From positions 1-46,425 of the forward strand of contig JAPOYM010000130.1 in assembly GCA_026706565.1 (NCBI GenBank): a stretch of DNA of 46,425 nt, in the 5' to 3' direction. How positions within the stretch are numbered: the first letter of the stretch is position 1; the number at the start of each line of letters is the position of its first letter. Both the position numbers and the translations under genes were made by a program. Shown piece by piece: positions 1 to 9,231 of the stretch. This stretch comes from a bacterium (GTDB lineage Bacteria; Actinomycetota; Acidimicrobiia; Acidimicrobiales; CATQHL01). Below the pieces are notes generated by a model, which saw only the letters and a program-made list of their open reading frames with translations, was not told the DNA's origin and ran no database searches.

Positions 1-3000
1 GTCGCCCTGCTGCGTGAGGGTCAGCGAGACGCTCAGCGGCGCCGACGGCGCGGGCGCCGCGGTGACGGTGAAGGTCGCCGCTGTGCCCTCGGTGACGCCG
101 GCGCCGCCGCTGACGCTGACCTCAGGGGTCTGCGGCGCACCGGCTTGGCGCGGGATGCCTGTCACCTCCAGAGTGAACGTGCCCCTCGCTCCCGAGCGGA
201 AGGTGGTGGCTTCGATCGTGTAGTCGCCCGCCGCCAACGTGACCTCCAGCAACGCCGACCAAGGATGCACGCCGGACCGCCTCCGACCGTCGTCGTTGCG
301 CGCCACCACCGCAGCCGAACGCTCCCCGACGCCCCTCCTCAAGTTGAGGTAGGTGTCGGGATCGCCGGCCTGCTCTCCCCGCAGATCGATCGTTACCCGG
401 CTCTGCTGGACGAGGCTGAAGTTGTAGTACTCGGCGCTCTTGTTTGAGTAGCTCGTGGGCGTCAGGCACGCCGCAGTCCACTCGCCCCGAACGACCCCGG
501 GGCCGGTGAGATCGTGTACGCACGGGTCTGAGGTGCTTGCTAACGCGGGAAGGTCATCGTCGGCCACGGCCACGGTGGCCGCGCCCTCGGTGCCCGAGAC
601 CGTGTAACCCTTCCCGCTGTCGAGGGTGACGGTCACCGAGCCGTCCGCCTCGTCGTCGGAATCGTCCAACGTCGCCACCGCGAGCTGCACCGAACCGCTC
701 GTGGGGACCGCCACAGTCCGCGAACCCGTCGCCACGCCGAAATCGCCGGTCTGGGCGACGGTCAACGACACGCTCAACGGCGCCGACGGTGCCGGGCTGG
801 CGGTGACGGTGAAGGAGGCGTCAGCGCCCTCGGTCACCCCCGAGGCGGCGGTGACGCTGACCTCCGGCAACGGATCGTCATCGTCGGCCACGGCCACGGT
901 GGCCGCGCCCTCGGTGCCCGAGACCGTGTAACCCTTCCCGCTGTCGAGGGTGACGGTCACCGAGCCGTCCGCCTCGTCGTCGGAATCGTCCAACGTCGCC
1001 ACCGCGAGCTGCACCGAACCGCTCGTGGGGACCGCCACAGTCCGCGAACCCGTCGCCACGCCGAAATCGCCGGTCTGGGCGACGGTCAACGACACGCTCA
1101 ACGGCGCCGACGGTGCCGGGCTGGCGGTGACGGTGAAGGAGGCGTCAGCGCCCTCGGTCACCCCCGAGGCGGCGGTGACGCTGACCTCCGGATCTGTTTT
1201 CGCCTGGGGCAGGCCGGCCACGGTCAAGGTGAACGAACCGACCCGATCGCTGCTGTAGGTGGTCGCTTCGATCGTGTAGTCGCCCGCGGGGAGCGTCCTG
1301 TGGAGCCGCGAGTTCGTGCCCTCCCCGCCGTCATCGTCCGCGAACAGGGCGCTGCCTTTCCGGTCTCCCCCGCGCCTCAGGTAGAGGTAGGGGTCGACCA
1401 CGGACTTGAGATCGATTGTGACTTCGCTCTGCTTGTCCAAGCTGAAGTTGTAGTAGCGGGCGAAACTCCTCCTGGCCTGCGACCGGCAGACAGCTATCCA
1501 CCTGCCCTCGGTGGATCCGTCGCCCGTAAGGTCTGCGGCACAGTCGATGGCAGGCAAACCGGCGAGGGGCAGCTGAGCGAAGCCGTGACCCCAACTGCTG
1601 TCAGCACCCGCGGTGCCGCGCTCGGCCGCGTTGGTCTTCAGATAGTCGGCCAGTTTCTGGGGGGTGAAGGTGGGGTTGCGCTGCAGGACCAGGGCGGCGA
1701 GACCTGCCACGTGCGGCGCCGCCTGAGAGGTGCCGCAGAACCTGGTTCTGCGTGTCGTGAGCCCACAAGCCACACCCACGATGTCCGGTTTGATCCGCCC
1801 GTCAGGCGTGGGACCGCGGCTGCTGTAGGACTCAAGGGTGTTGACGTTCGCATAGTGCGCGGCGCCGACGGCCAGGACGCCCGCGCTGGCGCTGTCCGCC
1901 GGGGACGTGACGGAGTGGCTGAGGGTGAAGTGCTCGAGGCGGGAAAGGGAATTCGAGAAGACCGAGAACTGCACCCAGGACGGAGCGGCGCTGCCATCCT
2001 TCTTCTTCACGAAGGCGGCGTATGTCCCCGGGTTGAGGATGAGCCTAGCGATTCGCTCGGTCGGATAATCCGTCGATCTGCCGCTCTGAGTGTCGGCGCT
2101 GGTGGCGACGACCTGCCCCGTCGTGCTTCCGGGAGGGTAGTACAGGAACTCCAGGTCGAGGTCCTTCGTGGCACCGCCCCAAGTATCATCCCAACGCATA
2201 TAGATCGTCAACCCCGAAAGTGTTGCGAACCTGAAGGACTGGCCTTCGTCGGGGGTCATCCCCTGATGGCGCTGCCACTCGTGGTAGCCGTCGTCGTCGG
2301 AGTCGGCGAACGAGCCGTACCAGGTGCGCTGCGCCCCGTTGCCGGCCGAGTTGACCCAGAGAATCCCATTGTCCGCGGCCCATTTGACCGTGTTGAGCGC
2401 ACTGGGTCTGATCGGCGATGTGCCGTCGGGGGCACCGTGGTACGTCCAGCTGACCGAGTGGACGATGACCTTCACGCCCTGGTCCTTCATCCACTCGGCA
2501 GCGCTCTGCAGGTCGCCGAAACTGGCGGGATTCGAGACGTACAGCGAAGCATCAGGGGCGACGTCCATCAGGGTCTCGGCGACGATGGTGCCATGGTCGG
2601 CGCCGGGGAAAGAATCGCAATTGGCCAGATCGCTCGTGGGTCTGCCGAGCGAGCGGTAACAGCGGCCGGTCACGGTCCTCGGCAGTTCGGTCCCCAGCCG
2701 CGCGCGCAACCCGACGAACCCGTCCTTGTGGTTGTGCCGCGACGCAAAGTCGATGACGCCGACCTTGACACCCCTGCCCGTGAACCCGGCCTCCTGCCAG
2801 ATGTCGGCCAGGTGAAGAGCCACGCCCTGACTGGTGACCGCACCCCGGAGCGGCTCCAGCGGCGGGATCTCGCGCACCCGCATCACCCCGGCCTGCCGGG
2901 CGAGTTGCCCCAGCAACGCCGGCGGCAGGTTCACCTCGAGGTAGTCCGATGACACATTGACCGCGCTCACGCCGGCGCGGGCAAGGAACGCCACGACGCC

Positions 3001-3414
3001 GTCACGATTGCCGTCGAGCTGCACCATGAGCGGGATCGGTTCGCTCGACGTCGAATCGGGGCCCAAGGCGAGCGTCGGGGGCGCAGGGGTCGCCGTCGCG
3101 TTCGGGTCGGAGGTGTCCGGGTCGGGAGCGCGGGCGGCCGCCGACTCGTGGCTGACGGCCAACGTGCTGAGCTGCGAACCGAGATTCTGGTACACCTGCC
3201 CCGGATCGAGCGCGGGCACGGGGCCCGGCGACTCCGAGAGCAGATCGTCGGGGAGCAGAGGCTCTTCGGGGTCCGAGTCGGTCGGAGGAGCAGCGTCCTC
3301 GATCCGGGTCTCCGCGGCGACGCCGGGGATCGACGCCGCCAACAGCGCCACGGCCAAGCCCAGAACCACCCCCGCTCGGCGGGCCTGACGACAGAATGCT
3401 CCCCGGCCGGACAT
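1..3414 (-). CDS. secreted S8 (subtilisin-like) serine peptidase with PPC-like and Calx-beta-like repeats, partial (C-terminus off the left edge)
   Basis: An uninterrupted frame of 1138 codons runs from an ATG at 3414 to the window edge. The N-terminus has a basic n-region and hydrophobic core (GVVLGLAVALLAASIPGVAA), so it is exported. The subtilase triad is visible: Asp222 (VGVIDF), His274 (ADHGTIV) and Ser563 (GTSQAAPHVAG), with an oxyanion-hole Asn in WVNSAGNG. About residues 618-735 form a pre-peptidase C-terminal (PPC)-like domain (YYNFSL, VTIDL, DYTIEATT). Two Calx-beta-like repeats follow, each starting PEVSVTAASGVTEGADASF and ending VADDD, then a second PPC-like domain and a third, diverged Calx-beta-like repeat cut by the edge. 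Its role is probably extracellular or surface proteolysis; the beta-repeats look like stalk or adhesion modules (inference). Family call is very firm, substrate unknown. Confidence 0.93.
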   Translation of the reverse strand, partial: MSGRGAFCRQARRAGVVLGLAVALLAASIPGVAAETRIEDAAPPTDSDPEEPLLPDDLLSESPGPVPALDPGQVYQNLGSQLSTLAVSHESAAARAPDPDTSDPNATATPAPPTLALGPDSTSSEPIPLMVQLDGNRDGVVAFLARAGVSAVNVSSDYLEVNLPPALLGQLARQAGVMRVREIPPLEPLRGAVTSQGVALHLADIWQEAGFTGRGVKVGVIDFASRHNHKDGFVGLRARLGTELPRTVTGRCYRSLGRPTSDLANCDSFPGADHGTIVAETLMDVAPDASLYVSNPASFGDLQSAAEWMKDQGVKVIVHSVSWTYHGAPDGTSPIRPSALNTVKWAADNGILWVNSAGNGAQRTWYGSFADSDDDGYHEWQRHQGMTPDEGQSFRFATLSGLTIYMRWDDTWGGATKDLDLEFLYYPPGSTTGQVVATSADTQSGRSTDYPTERIARLILNPGTYAAFVKKKDGSAAPSWVQFSVFSNSLSRLEHFTLSHSVTSPADSASAGVLAVGAAHYANVNTLESYSSRGPTPDGRIKPDIVGVACGLTTRRTRFCGTSQAAPHVAGLAALVLQRNPTFTPQKLADYLKTNAAERGTAGADSSWGHGFAQLPLAGLPAIDCAADLTGDGSTEGRWIAVCRSQARRSFARYYNFSLDKQSEVTIDLKSVVDPYLYLRRGGDRKGSALFADDDGGEGTNSRLHRTLPAGDYTIEATTYSSDRVGSFTLTVAGLPQAKTDPEVSVTAASGVTEGADASFTVTASPAPSAPLSVSLTVAQTGDFGVATGSRTVAVPTSGSVQLAVATLDDSDDEADGSVTVTLDSGKGYTVSGTEGAATVAVADDDDPLPEVSVTAASGVTEGADASFTVTASPAPSAPLSVSLTVAQTGDFGVATGSRTVAVPTSGSVQLAVATLDDSDDEADGSVTVTLDSGKGYTVSGTEGAATVAVADDDLPALASTSDPCVHDLTGPGVVRGEWTAACLTPTSYSNKSAEYYNFSLVQQSRVTIDLRGEQAGDPDTYLNLRRGVGERSAAVVARNDDGRRRSGVHPWSALLEVTLAAGDYTIEATTFRSGARGTFTLEVTGIPRQAGAPQTPEVSVSGGAGVTEGTAATFTVTAAPAPSAPLSVSLTLTQQGD
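553..1191 (-). repeat. tandem 324-bp repeat encoding Calx-beta-like modules
   Basis: Positions 553-867 and 877-1191 are identical over 315 bp at an offset of 324 bp (108 codons), so two consecutive modules in the peptidase are the same at DNA level. A third, diverged module lies at 1-130. Identity including synonymous sites points to recent duplication or ongoing homogenisation. Confidence 0.95.
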
Positions 3415-3449
3415 CCCTTGGATATTACTCTCCGACGGCGGACTCCCGG

Positions 3450-4157
3450 TCACCGGTCGCGGCGGCGGAGGTCCTCGCGGGTGTCGATGTCGGTGGGGTC
3501 GCCGGGGCAGGTGACTTGGCGGACCATCTCGGGACGGCGGCGCATGAGCTGGCGGGCACCCTCGTCGCCGTCGAGCGGCAGCAGCGGCCAGACCGAGGCG
3601 TCGAGCTTCACCGGCGGCCGGCGGCGGGCCCCGTAGACGGCGGTGACGATGGCGCCGGGGGCCGCGGCGACGCGCCGCCACGCCTCGACGCCGACGAGGG
3701 GCTGATCCGCCACGCCCACCACGACCGCCGCGTGACCGTCCATCTCGGCAGTGCGGACGCCGGCCTGCAGCGACCATGACTGGCCGCGCTGCCAGTCGTG
3801 GTTCATCACGATGGTCACCTCGGGGGGGAGCAGGTCGCTGAGGTCCTCGGCGCCGAGCACCACGTAGACGGCCGCCAGAGGGGCTTCGAGGGCGGCATCG
3901 ACAGCCCACCGGAGGAGGGGCCGGCCACCGAACTCGGCGCGCAGTTTGTGAGTGGGGCCGGCGAACCGCGATCCCTCGCCGGCGGCCAGCAGGACGCCCG
4001 CAGTCCCGCGGCGGGTATCAGCCGTAAGGCCGCTTCCGGCGGGGTTGTCGGCGGCAGGCCCGGCAGGTCGAGAAGCCCGCGGCACCGGGTTCAGTCCAGC
4101 GAGGCGAGAGACCGTTGACCGCGCCGCGGCCGGTCCCGGCGAGCGTTCCGGCAGCAC
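3450..4157 (-). CDS. MobA/MocA-like nucleotidyltransferase
   Basis: This NTP-transferase-fold protein of 235 codons carries the signature AGVLLAAGEGSRF followed by HKLRAEFGGRPLL, the nucleotide-binding loop and conserved Lys of the MobA/MocA/GlmU-type family. A later ADQPLV segment matches the family metal-binding Asp region. Such proteins beside cox/xdh genes usually attach CMP or GMP to molybdopterin (CTP:molybdopterin cytidylyltransferase, MocA); the context supports this, but the exact nucleotide is inferred. The start used is a GTG at 4157, 3 bp after the xdhC stop. It leaves about 50 residues of low-complexity Pro/Ala/Arg sequence before the domain, so a downstream GTG near 4085 may be the real start. 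It is the last gene of the molybdenum-enzyme cluster. Confidence 0.8.
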   Translation of the reverse strand: MLPERSPGPAAARSTVSRLAGLNPVPRASRPAGPAADNPAGSGLTADTRRGTAGVLLAAGEGSRFAGPTHKLRAEFGGRPLLRWAVDAALEAPLAAVYVVLGAEDLSDLLPPEVTIVMNHDWQRGQSWSLQAGVRTAEMDGHAAVVVGVADQPLVGVEAWRRVAAAPGAIVTAVYGARRRPPVKLDASVWPLLPLDGDEGARQLMRRRPEMVRQVTCPGDPTDIDTREDLRRRDR

Positions 4158-4160
4158 TTC

Positions 4161-4958
4161 TCAGCGATGGATGGGGCCGGCGCTGTCCCGCAGCGACGGG
4201 GCCGCCCGTCCAGCGCGGACCGCGATGATCTCCGCCACGACCGAGACCGCCGTCTCCTCGGGAGTGCGCCCGCCGATGTCGAGGCCGATCGGGGCCATGA
4301 GCCTCGCCAGCCCGTCCTCGTCCACTCCCACCTCGCGGAGCCGCTCGATCCGCTTGGCGTGGGTGCGGCGGCTGCCCATCACCCCGATGTAGCCCACGTC
4401 GGTCTGCAGGGCGCGCACCACCGCCGGCACGTCGAACTTGGTGTCGTGGGTGAGGATGCAGACGGCGTCGACGGGCCGCAGCCTGCCGCCGTAGGCGTCG
4501 AAGACGTTGTCGGGCCACTCGACCCTGATCTCGTCGGCCATCGGGAAGCGCTTGGGCGTGGCGAAGACCTTGCGGGCGTCGCACACCACGACCTTGTAGC
4601 CCAGCACCTTCGCCACCCTCGCCAGGGCGGCGGTGAAGTCCACGGCGCCGAAGATCAGCATCCTGGGCTGGGGGGCGAAGGACTCCACGAACAGCGTGAG
4701 GTCCTCCATCCGCTGCTCCCCGCCGGCGCCGTAGTGGCGGACGCAGGTCTGGCCCAGTTCGAGTTCGCCGAGCACGTCACGGGTCGCAACGTCGTCGAGT
4801 TCGGGGCTGCCGAGGGTCCCGAGCGCCTCCATACCGGGACGCACGAGCAGGCGGGCGCCCTTGCCGACCCCCTCGATGATCGTGGCCAGCGCGACCGGCT
4901 CGTCGGCCCGCAACGCCTCGGCGAGGGCCTCATAGAGGGGCGCCGGATCGGCAGCCAT
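4161..4958 (-). CDS. xdhC: XdhC/CoxI family maturation protein with C-terminal Rossmann domain
   Basis: The 265-residue protein has an N-terminal XdhC_CoxI-like part and a C-terminal XdhC Rossmann part (PRMLIFGAVDFTAALARV, then GVMGSRRTHAKRIERL and APIGLDIGGRTPEETAVSV). XdhC proteins bind molybdenum cofactor, protect its sulfurated form and hand it to xanthine dehydrogenase/CO dehydrogenase-type enzymes in the cytoplasm. The ATG at 4958 lies 7 bp after the stop of the shorter XdhC-like gene. The usual N-terminal Cys-rich loop (GSVSGGCVEG) sits in that separate upstream gene instead, so the two polypeptides may act together. Family identification is firm; the partner enzyme is not encoded in the window. 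Confidence 0.9.
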   Translation of the reverse strand: MAADPAPLYEALAEALRADEPVALATIIEGVGKGARLLVRPGMEALGTLGSPELDDVATRDVLGELELGQTCVRHYGAGGEQRMEDLTLFVESFAPQPRMLIFGAVDFTAALARVAKVLGYKVVVCDARKVFATPKRFPMADEIRVEWPDNVFDAYGGRLRPVDAVCILTHDTKFDVPAVVRALQTDVGYIGVMGSRRTHAKRIERLREVGVDEDGLARLMAPIGLDIGGRTPEETAVSVVAEIIAVRAGRAAPSLRDSAGPIHR

Positions 4959-4965
4959 ACGGTGC

Positions 4966-5280
4966 CTACCAGTCCAGCGGCTCGACGAAGAGGTGGATCG
5001 TGCCGCCGCAGGTGAGACCCACGGCGAACGCCTCGTCGTCGCTGTAGCCGAAGCTCACCATGCGCCGCTCACCCGCCTCGAGCACCTCCAGCGCCTCGGC
5101 CACCACCGCGCCCTCCACGCAACCGCCCGACACCGAGCCCGACACCTCGCCCGCCTCGTTCACCGCCATGGCGGCGCCCGGGTCCCGCGGGCCTGACCCG
5201 TCGAGATCGGTCACGCGGGCCACCGCCACACGCTGACCGGCCGCTCGCCAGCGGTCGATATCGTCCAGCAACTCCTGCAT
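4966..5280 (-). CDS. short XdhC/CoxI-type protein (N-terminal domain only)
   Basis: This 104-residue protein consists of just the XdhC_CoxI domain: GSGPRDPGAAMAVNEAG, then GSVSGGCVEGAVVAEAL, and a C-terminal GLTCGGTIHLFVEPL. These are the conserved Gly/Cys loops of CoxI/XdhC. It begins at an ATG preceded by a strong Shine-Dalgarno (GGGAGG) about 5 bp upstream and ends 7 bp before xdhC. The separation of a short CoxI-like protein from a longer XdhC is known in cox clusters. Its role is probably cofactor insertion or sulfuration in a Mo hydroxylase. Confidence 0.87.
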   Translation of the reverse strand: MQELLDDIDRWRAAGQRVAVARVTDLDGSGPRDPGAAMAVNEAGEVSGSVSGGCVEGAVVAEALEVLEAGERRMVSFGYSDDEAFAVGLTCGGTIHLFVEPLDW

Positions 5281-5381
5281 CAGAACCTCCCGGAGGGCTG
5301 CGCTCGGCTGTGCTCACCGAAGCGTAGGCCGATAGCGGGACTCCGACCCCCCTTTTCGAGGCAGCTCTTTGGAGGCATCTC
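5281..5381. other. non-coding gap inside the cox cluster
   Basis: This gap of 101 bp separates the coxE-like stop from the short XdhC gene. I see no supported gene. It contains the Shine-Dalgarno for the short XdhC and could hold a secondary promoter for the three downstream maturation genes. Confidence 0.4.
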
Positions 5382-6521
5382 TCAGGCCGCGACCCTGTCG
5401 GCAAGTTCTTCCAGCGATGCCAGCGAGTGGCCCTCCACGAACTCGTCCACGAAGGGCAGCGCCGCAGCCATCCCCTGCGCTAGGGGGGCGTAGCCCGGCG
5501 TGGCCTTGAGGGGGTTGACCCAGACGATCCGGTGCGCCACCCGGCTGAGGCGGGCCATGCTCTCGGCCATGGCCGCGGGCTCGCCCCGGTCCCAACCGTC
5601 GGAGAGGACCACGACCACGGCGCCGCGCGCCATGCCCCGCACTCCCCACAGGTCGCAGAAGACGCCGATCGACTCGCCGAGGCGGGTGCCGCCGGACCAG
5701 TCCGCCACCACGCCGGCGGCACGGTCGAAGGCTGCGTCGGGGTCGCGGGTCGAGAGCTCGCGGGTGAGGCGGGTGAGCCGGGTTCCCAGAGCGAAGGCCT
5801 CCACCCGGCGGCGAGCCACCACCGCGGCGTGCACGAAGCGCAGCAGCGCCCGGGCGTAGGACTCCATCGAGCCGCTCACGTCCAGCAGCAGCACCAGGCG
5901 GCGGGGCTGCTCGCCTGGTCGGCGGAACGACCGGCTGATCGGCTCGCCGCCGGCCTGCAGCGCCCGGCGCACCGTGCGGCGCAGGTCGGGCCGTCCCCGC
6001 GGCACCCGCACGGCCTGCAACCGCCGTGACCGGCGCATCACGCCGCCGAGCCGCAACTGGCTCATCAGTTGAGCCAGTTCGGCCAGCTCGTCGGCGGTGC
6101 AGTCGGCGAAGTCCTTCTCCCGCAGCAACTCGTAGGGGCTGTAGCGCACCGCGATGGTGTCCGAGTCGTCCTCGCCGTCGCCGTCGGGACCGTCCCCCTC
6201 GAGGTCGTCGAAGGCGAGGGTGACCTCCGCCACCGGCGGCGGCGGGAGCAGGCTCTGCGGGTCGATCCCCTCCCAGAAGCGGGTGAACACCATGTCGTAG
6301 GTGTCGAAGTCCTCGGGCCGGTGCACCAGCGTGGCGCGACCGCACCAGTACACCTTGGCGCGGGTGTCCACCCCGACTGCGCCCAGCGCCGCCAGGAAGG
6401 TGATCATCGAACCCACCGGCACTTCCAGCTCCGCCTCGCGCAGCGCGGCGCCGAAGCGGGCGGCCAGAGCGCAGATGTTCTCAGCTCGCGCCGCGGCGAC
6501 GAGAGCCGGGCCGTCGGTCAC
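5382..6521 (-). CDS. coxE: CoxE-like VWA-domain protein
   Basis: The protein is 379 residues long. The C-terminal half is a von Willebrand factor A domain with the MIDAS signature DVSGSM (in RLVLLLDVSGSMESYARAL) and a downstream VVLSDGWDRG. The N-terminal half is helical and acidic around residues 105-130. CoxE proteins pair with a MoxR-type AAA ATPase (CoxD) in maturing CO dehydrogenase-type molybdenum enzymes, notably in building the Cu-S-Mo site. The GTG start at 6521 has no clear Shine-Dalgarno. The MoxR ATPase gene lies just upstream (57 bp), as expected for the coxDE pair. Confidence 0.9.
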   Translation of the reverse strand: MTDGPALVAAARAENICALAARFGAALREAELEVPVGSMITFLAALGAVGVDTRAKVYWCGRATLVHRPEDFDTYDMVFTRFWEGIDPQSLLPPPPVAEVTLAFDDLEGDGPDGDGEDDSDTIAVRYSPYELLREKDFADCTADELAELAQLMSQLRLGGVMRRSRRLQAVRVPRGRPDLRRTVRRALQAGGEPISRSFRRPGEQPRRLVLLLDVSGSMESYARALLRFVHAAVVARRRVEAFALGTRLTRLTRELSTRDPDAAFDRAAGVVADWSGGTRLGESIGVFCDLWGVRGMARGAVVVVLSDGWDRGEPAAMAESMARLSRVAHRIVWVNPLKATPGYAPLAQGMAAALPFVDEFVEGHSLASLEELADRVAA

Positions 6522-6577
6522 AGTCGGAGGTTCACCGCACTCGGCGGGTGAGGTGGCAACTCGCAGGGGCCACGCCG

Positions 6578-7486
6578 CTAGCGGCTCGTGGCCTCGGCGA
6601 TGATCCTGTCGAGGCCGAAGTCCTGGACCCGCCCCTGATCCTCCCGGTACTTGAGCACGGCTCCCAGGGTCACCTCGGCGCTGGTGGCGTCCAGGCCGTC
6701 CACACCGAGACGCACCAGCGCCATCGACCAGTCGATGCTCTCGGCCACGCCGGGCGGCTTGTAGAGGCCGATGTCGCGGAACCGGGCGACAGCGGCCGCG
6801 ACCTGGCGCGCCAGCGCCGGCGCGACACCGTTGGTGCGCAGCGAGATGATCGCCACCTCGCGTTCGAAGTCGGGGTGCTCCACCCAGTGGTAAAGGCAGC
6901 GGCGCTTAAGGGCGTCGTGGACGTCGCGGGTGCGGTTGGAGGTCACCACCACGATCGGCGGCGCGGCGGCGCGGAAGGTCCCCAACTCGGGCACCGTGAT
7001 CGACCAGTCCGAAAGGACCTCCAGCAGGAAGGCCTCGAACTCGTCGTCGGATCGGTCCACCTCGTCGATCAGCAGCACCGGCGGCGCCGGGTCGTCGTGG
7101 GAGATGGCGTCCAGCAGCGGCCGCTTCACCAGGAAGCGTTCGGAGTACAGGGAGTCCTCCAGCGCGGCCGCATCGGCACCGGACGCCCCACCGGTGGCTT
7201 CGGCCGTGCGCAGGTGCAGCAACTGGCGCGAGTAGTCCCACTCGTACACGGCCTGGGACACGTCGATGCCCTCGTAGCACTGCAGGCGGATGAGGCGGCT
7301 GCCCAGCCAACCGGCCAGCGTCTTGGCCACCTCGGTCTTGCCGACTCCGGCCTCGCCCTCCAGCAGCAGCGGCCGCTGCAGCGAGAGCGCCAGGAAGATC
7401 GCTGTGGCGAGCCCCTCCGACGGCAGGTAGTCGTTGGCGCGGAGGCCGTCGGCGACCTCGGTCACCGACCCGGGGCCCACTCCCAC
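6578..7486 (-). CDS. coxD: MoxR-family AAA+ ATPase (CoxD-like)
   Basis: This 302-residue AAA+ ATPase has Walker A GEAGVGKTE, Walker B VLLIDEVDR and sensor-1 VTSNRTRDVHDALKRRC, all typical of the MoxR/CoxD group. CoxD acts as a chaperone-like ATPase with CoxE during active-site assembly of CO dehydrogenase-type enzymes. The chosen GTG (7486) lies 6 bp after the coxM stop; an in-frame GTG near 7465 is an alternative. Gene order coxM-coxD-coxE matches aerobic CODH operons. Confidence 0.92.
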   Translation of the reverse strand: MGVGPGSVTEVADGLRANDYLPSEGLATAIFLALSLQRPLLLEGEAGVGKTEVAKTLAGWLGSRLIRLQCYEGIDVSQAVYEWDYSRQLLHLRTAEATGGASGADAAALEDSLYSERFLVKRPLLDAISHDDPAPPVLLIDEVDRSDDEFEAFLLEVLSDWSITVPELGTFRAAAPPIVVVTSNRTRDVHDALKRRCLYHWVEHPDFEREVAIISLRTNGVAPALARQVAAAVARFRDIGLYKPPGVAESIDWSMALVRLGVDGLDATSAEVTLGAVLKYREDQGRVQDFGLDRIIAEATSR

Positions 7487-7492
7487 GGGGCG

Positions 7493-8316
7493 CTACAACC
7501 CGGCGGCTTCGAGTGCCCGTCGCGTCAGGACCCGGGCCAGGTGCCGGCGGTACTCGACGCTGGCGTTGAGATCCTCGGTGGGTTCGCAGCCCTCGGCGGC
7601 CAACTCCGCCGCCTCGGCGCCCGAAGCCCCGCCCGCCAGAGCGCTCTCGACGGCGGCGGCCCGAACAGGCGTCGAGTCCATGTTCACCAGTCCCACGCCC
7701 ACCTCGCCGCCGGCGCGCACGACCGCTGACACCCCCACGATCGCCCAGTCCTGAGCACGGCGGTTGAACTTCTCGAAACCCCAGCGGGCGCCGTCGGCGG
7801 CGGGAATGCGCACCTCGGTCAGCATCTCGTCGTCGGCCAGCGCCGTCTCCAGGAAGCCGCTGAAGAAGTCGTCGACGGAGATCTCCCTGCTGCCCTGCGG
7901 GCCAGCAGCCACGAGGGTTGCGCCGAGCGCGATGAGTGCCGAGGGAATGTCCGAGGCCGGATCGCCGTGGGCGACCGCCCCGCCGAGGGTCCCCCGGTGG
8001 CGCACCTGCGGGTCGCCGACGTGCGAGGTGACCTCGCCCAGCAGGCCCGCACGGGCCGCAACCAGGTCGCTGGTCTCGACGTCGCGGTGGCGCGTCAGCG
8101 TCCCGATCGCCACGTGGTCGCCCCCGTCGCGGATGTACGACAGGTCGTCGAGACGCCCGATGTCCACGAGGACGGCCGGGCGTGCCAGGCGGAACCGCAT
8201 GAGGGGGATCAGCGAGTGTCCCCCTGCCAGGAGTTTCGCCTCGTCACCGTGGGTGGCGAGGGTGGCGACGGCCTCCTCCGCGGAGCCGGCGCGGACGTAG
8301 TCGAAAGCTGCAGGGA

Positions 8317-8320
<4 letters not shown>
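7493..8320 (-). CDS. coxM: FAD-binding medium subunit of a Mo hydroxylase (CoxM-like)
   Basis: The 275-residue protein begins [20 protein letters not shown] and has the FAD pyrophosphate-binding motif [10 protein letters not shown] and the second motif [19 protein letters not shown], diagnostic of the xanthine dehydrogenase/CO dehydrogenase FAD subunit family. It transfers electrons from the Fe-S subunit to the quinone/NAD acceptor via FAD. The GTG start overlaps the coxS stop by 4 bp (GTGA), so the two subunits are translationally coupled. Confidence 0.94.
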
Positions 8321-8781
<461 letters not shown>

Positions 8782-8916
8782 CTGCGCCTCCTGTGACCCC
8801 TGCGTGCCGAAGGGCTCCGGCTAGCGGACGAACGTCTCGCCGCCGGGCGACCACAGTAGCGCAAGCCGCCGGGCGCTCCCACTGCGCGGCTCGTCGCGGC
8901 CGGCGACGGGCCGCGC
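8782..8916. promoter_or_regulatory. intergenic region upstream of coxS
   Basis: These 135 bp separate ftsB from coxS and hold no supported ORF. The end nearest coxS carries its Shine-Dalgarno. A promoter for the cox cluster is expected here, but I see no convincing -35/-10 pair. Confidence 0.35.
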
Positions 8917-9231
8917 TCAGCCGGAGGGCGCGCCCACAGGCCGCGGGAGGATGGCGTAGGCCTCCTCGCCGGGATACACGAGACCGAAGTCCCGCCGGGC
9001 GATCCGTTCGATCTCGGCGTCGGTCTGAAGCACCGCGATCTCTGCCTCGAGGGCCGCGTTGGACGCCGCCAGCTCGGCCAACTCGGCCTCGAGGCGGGTG
9101 ATCTCGTCCCGTTGAGCCACCCAGTTCCGCACCGGCACGACGCCCCAGGTCCAGACTGCGACAGCGGCGACGGCGAAGCAGCCGGCAATGACCAGCACCA
9201 GCACCAGACGACGAGCGCGGAAGCACCTCAC
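8917..9231 (-). CDS. ftsB: FtsB/DivIC-type septum formation initiator
   Basis: The 104-residue bitopic membrane protein has a basic N-terminus, one transmembrane helix (residues ~9-30, [19 protein letters not shown]), and a coiled coil (~residues 40-75, [20 protein letters not shown]). It ends in [19 protein letters not shown], the conserved DivIC/FtsB C-terminal motif. FtsB links FtsL and FtsQ in the divisome. Its GTG start overlaps the enolase stop by 4 bp, and eno-ftsB is the usual actinobacterial arrangement. Confidence 0.92.
   Translation of the reverse strand: MRCFRARRLVLVLVIAGCFAVAAVAVWTWGVVPVRNWVAQRDEITRLEAELAELAASNAALEAEIAVLQTDAEIERIARRDFGLVYPGEEAYAILPRPVGAPSG

Noticed and set aside
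1300..2952. Plus-strand open frame of 550 codons
   Set aside because: It is opposite the subtilase catalytic domain, which carries a full catalytic triad. The plus-strand product has no recognisable features.
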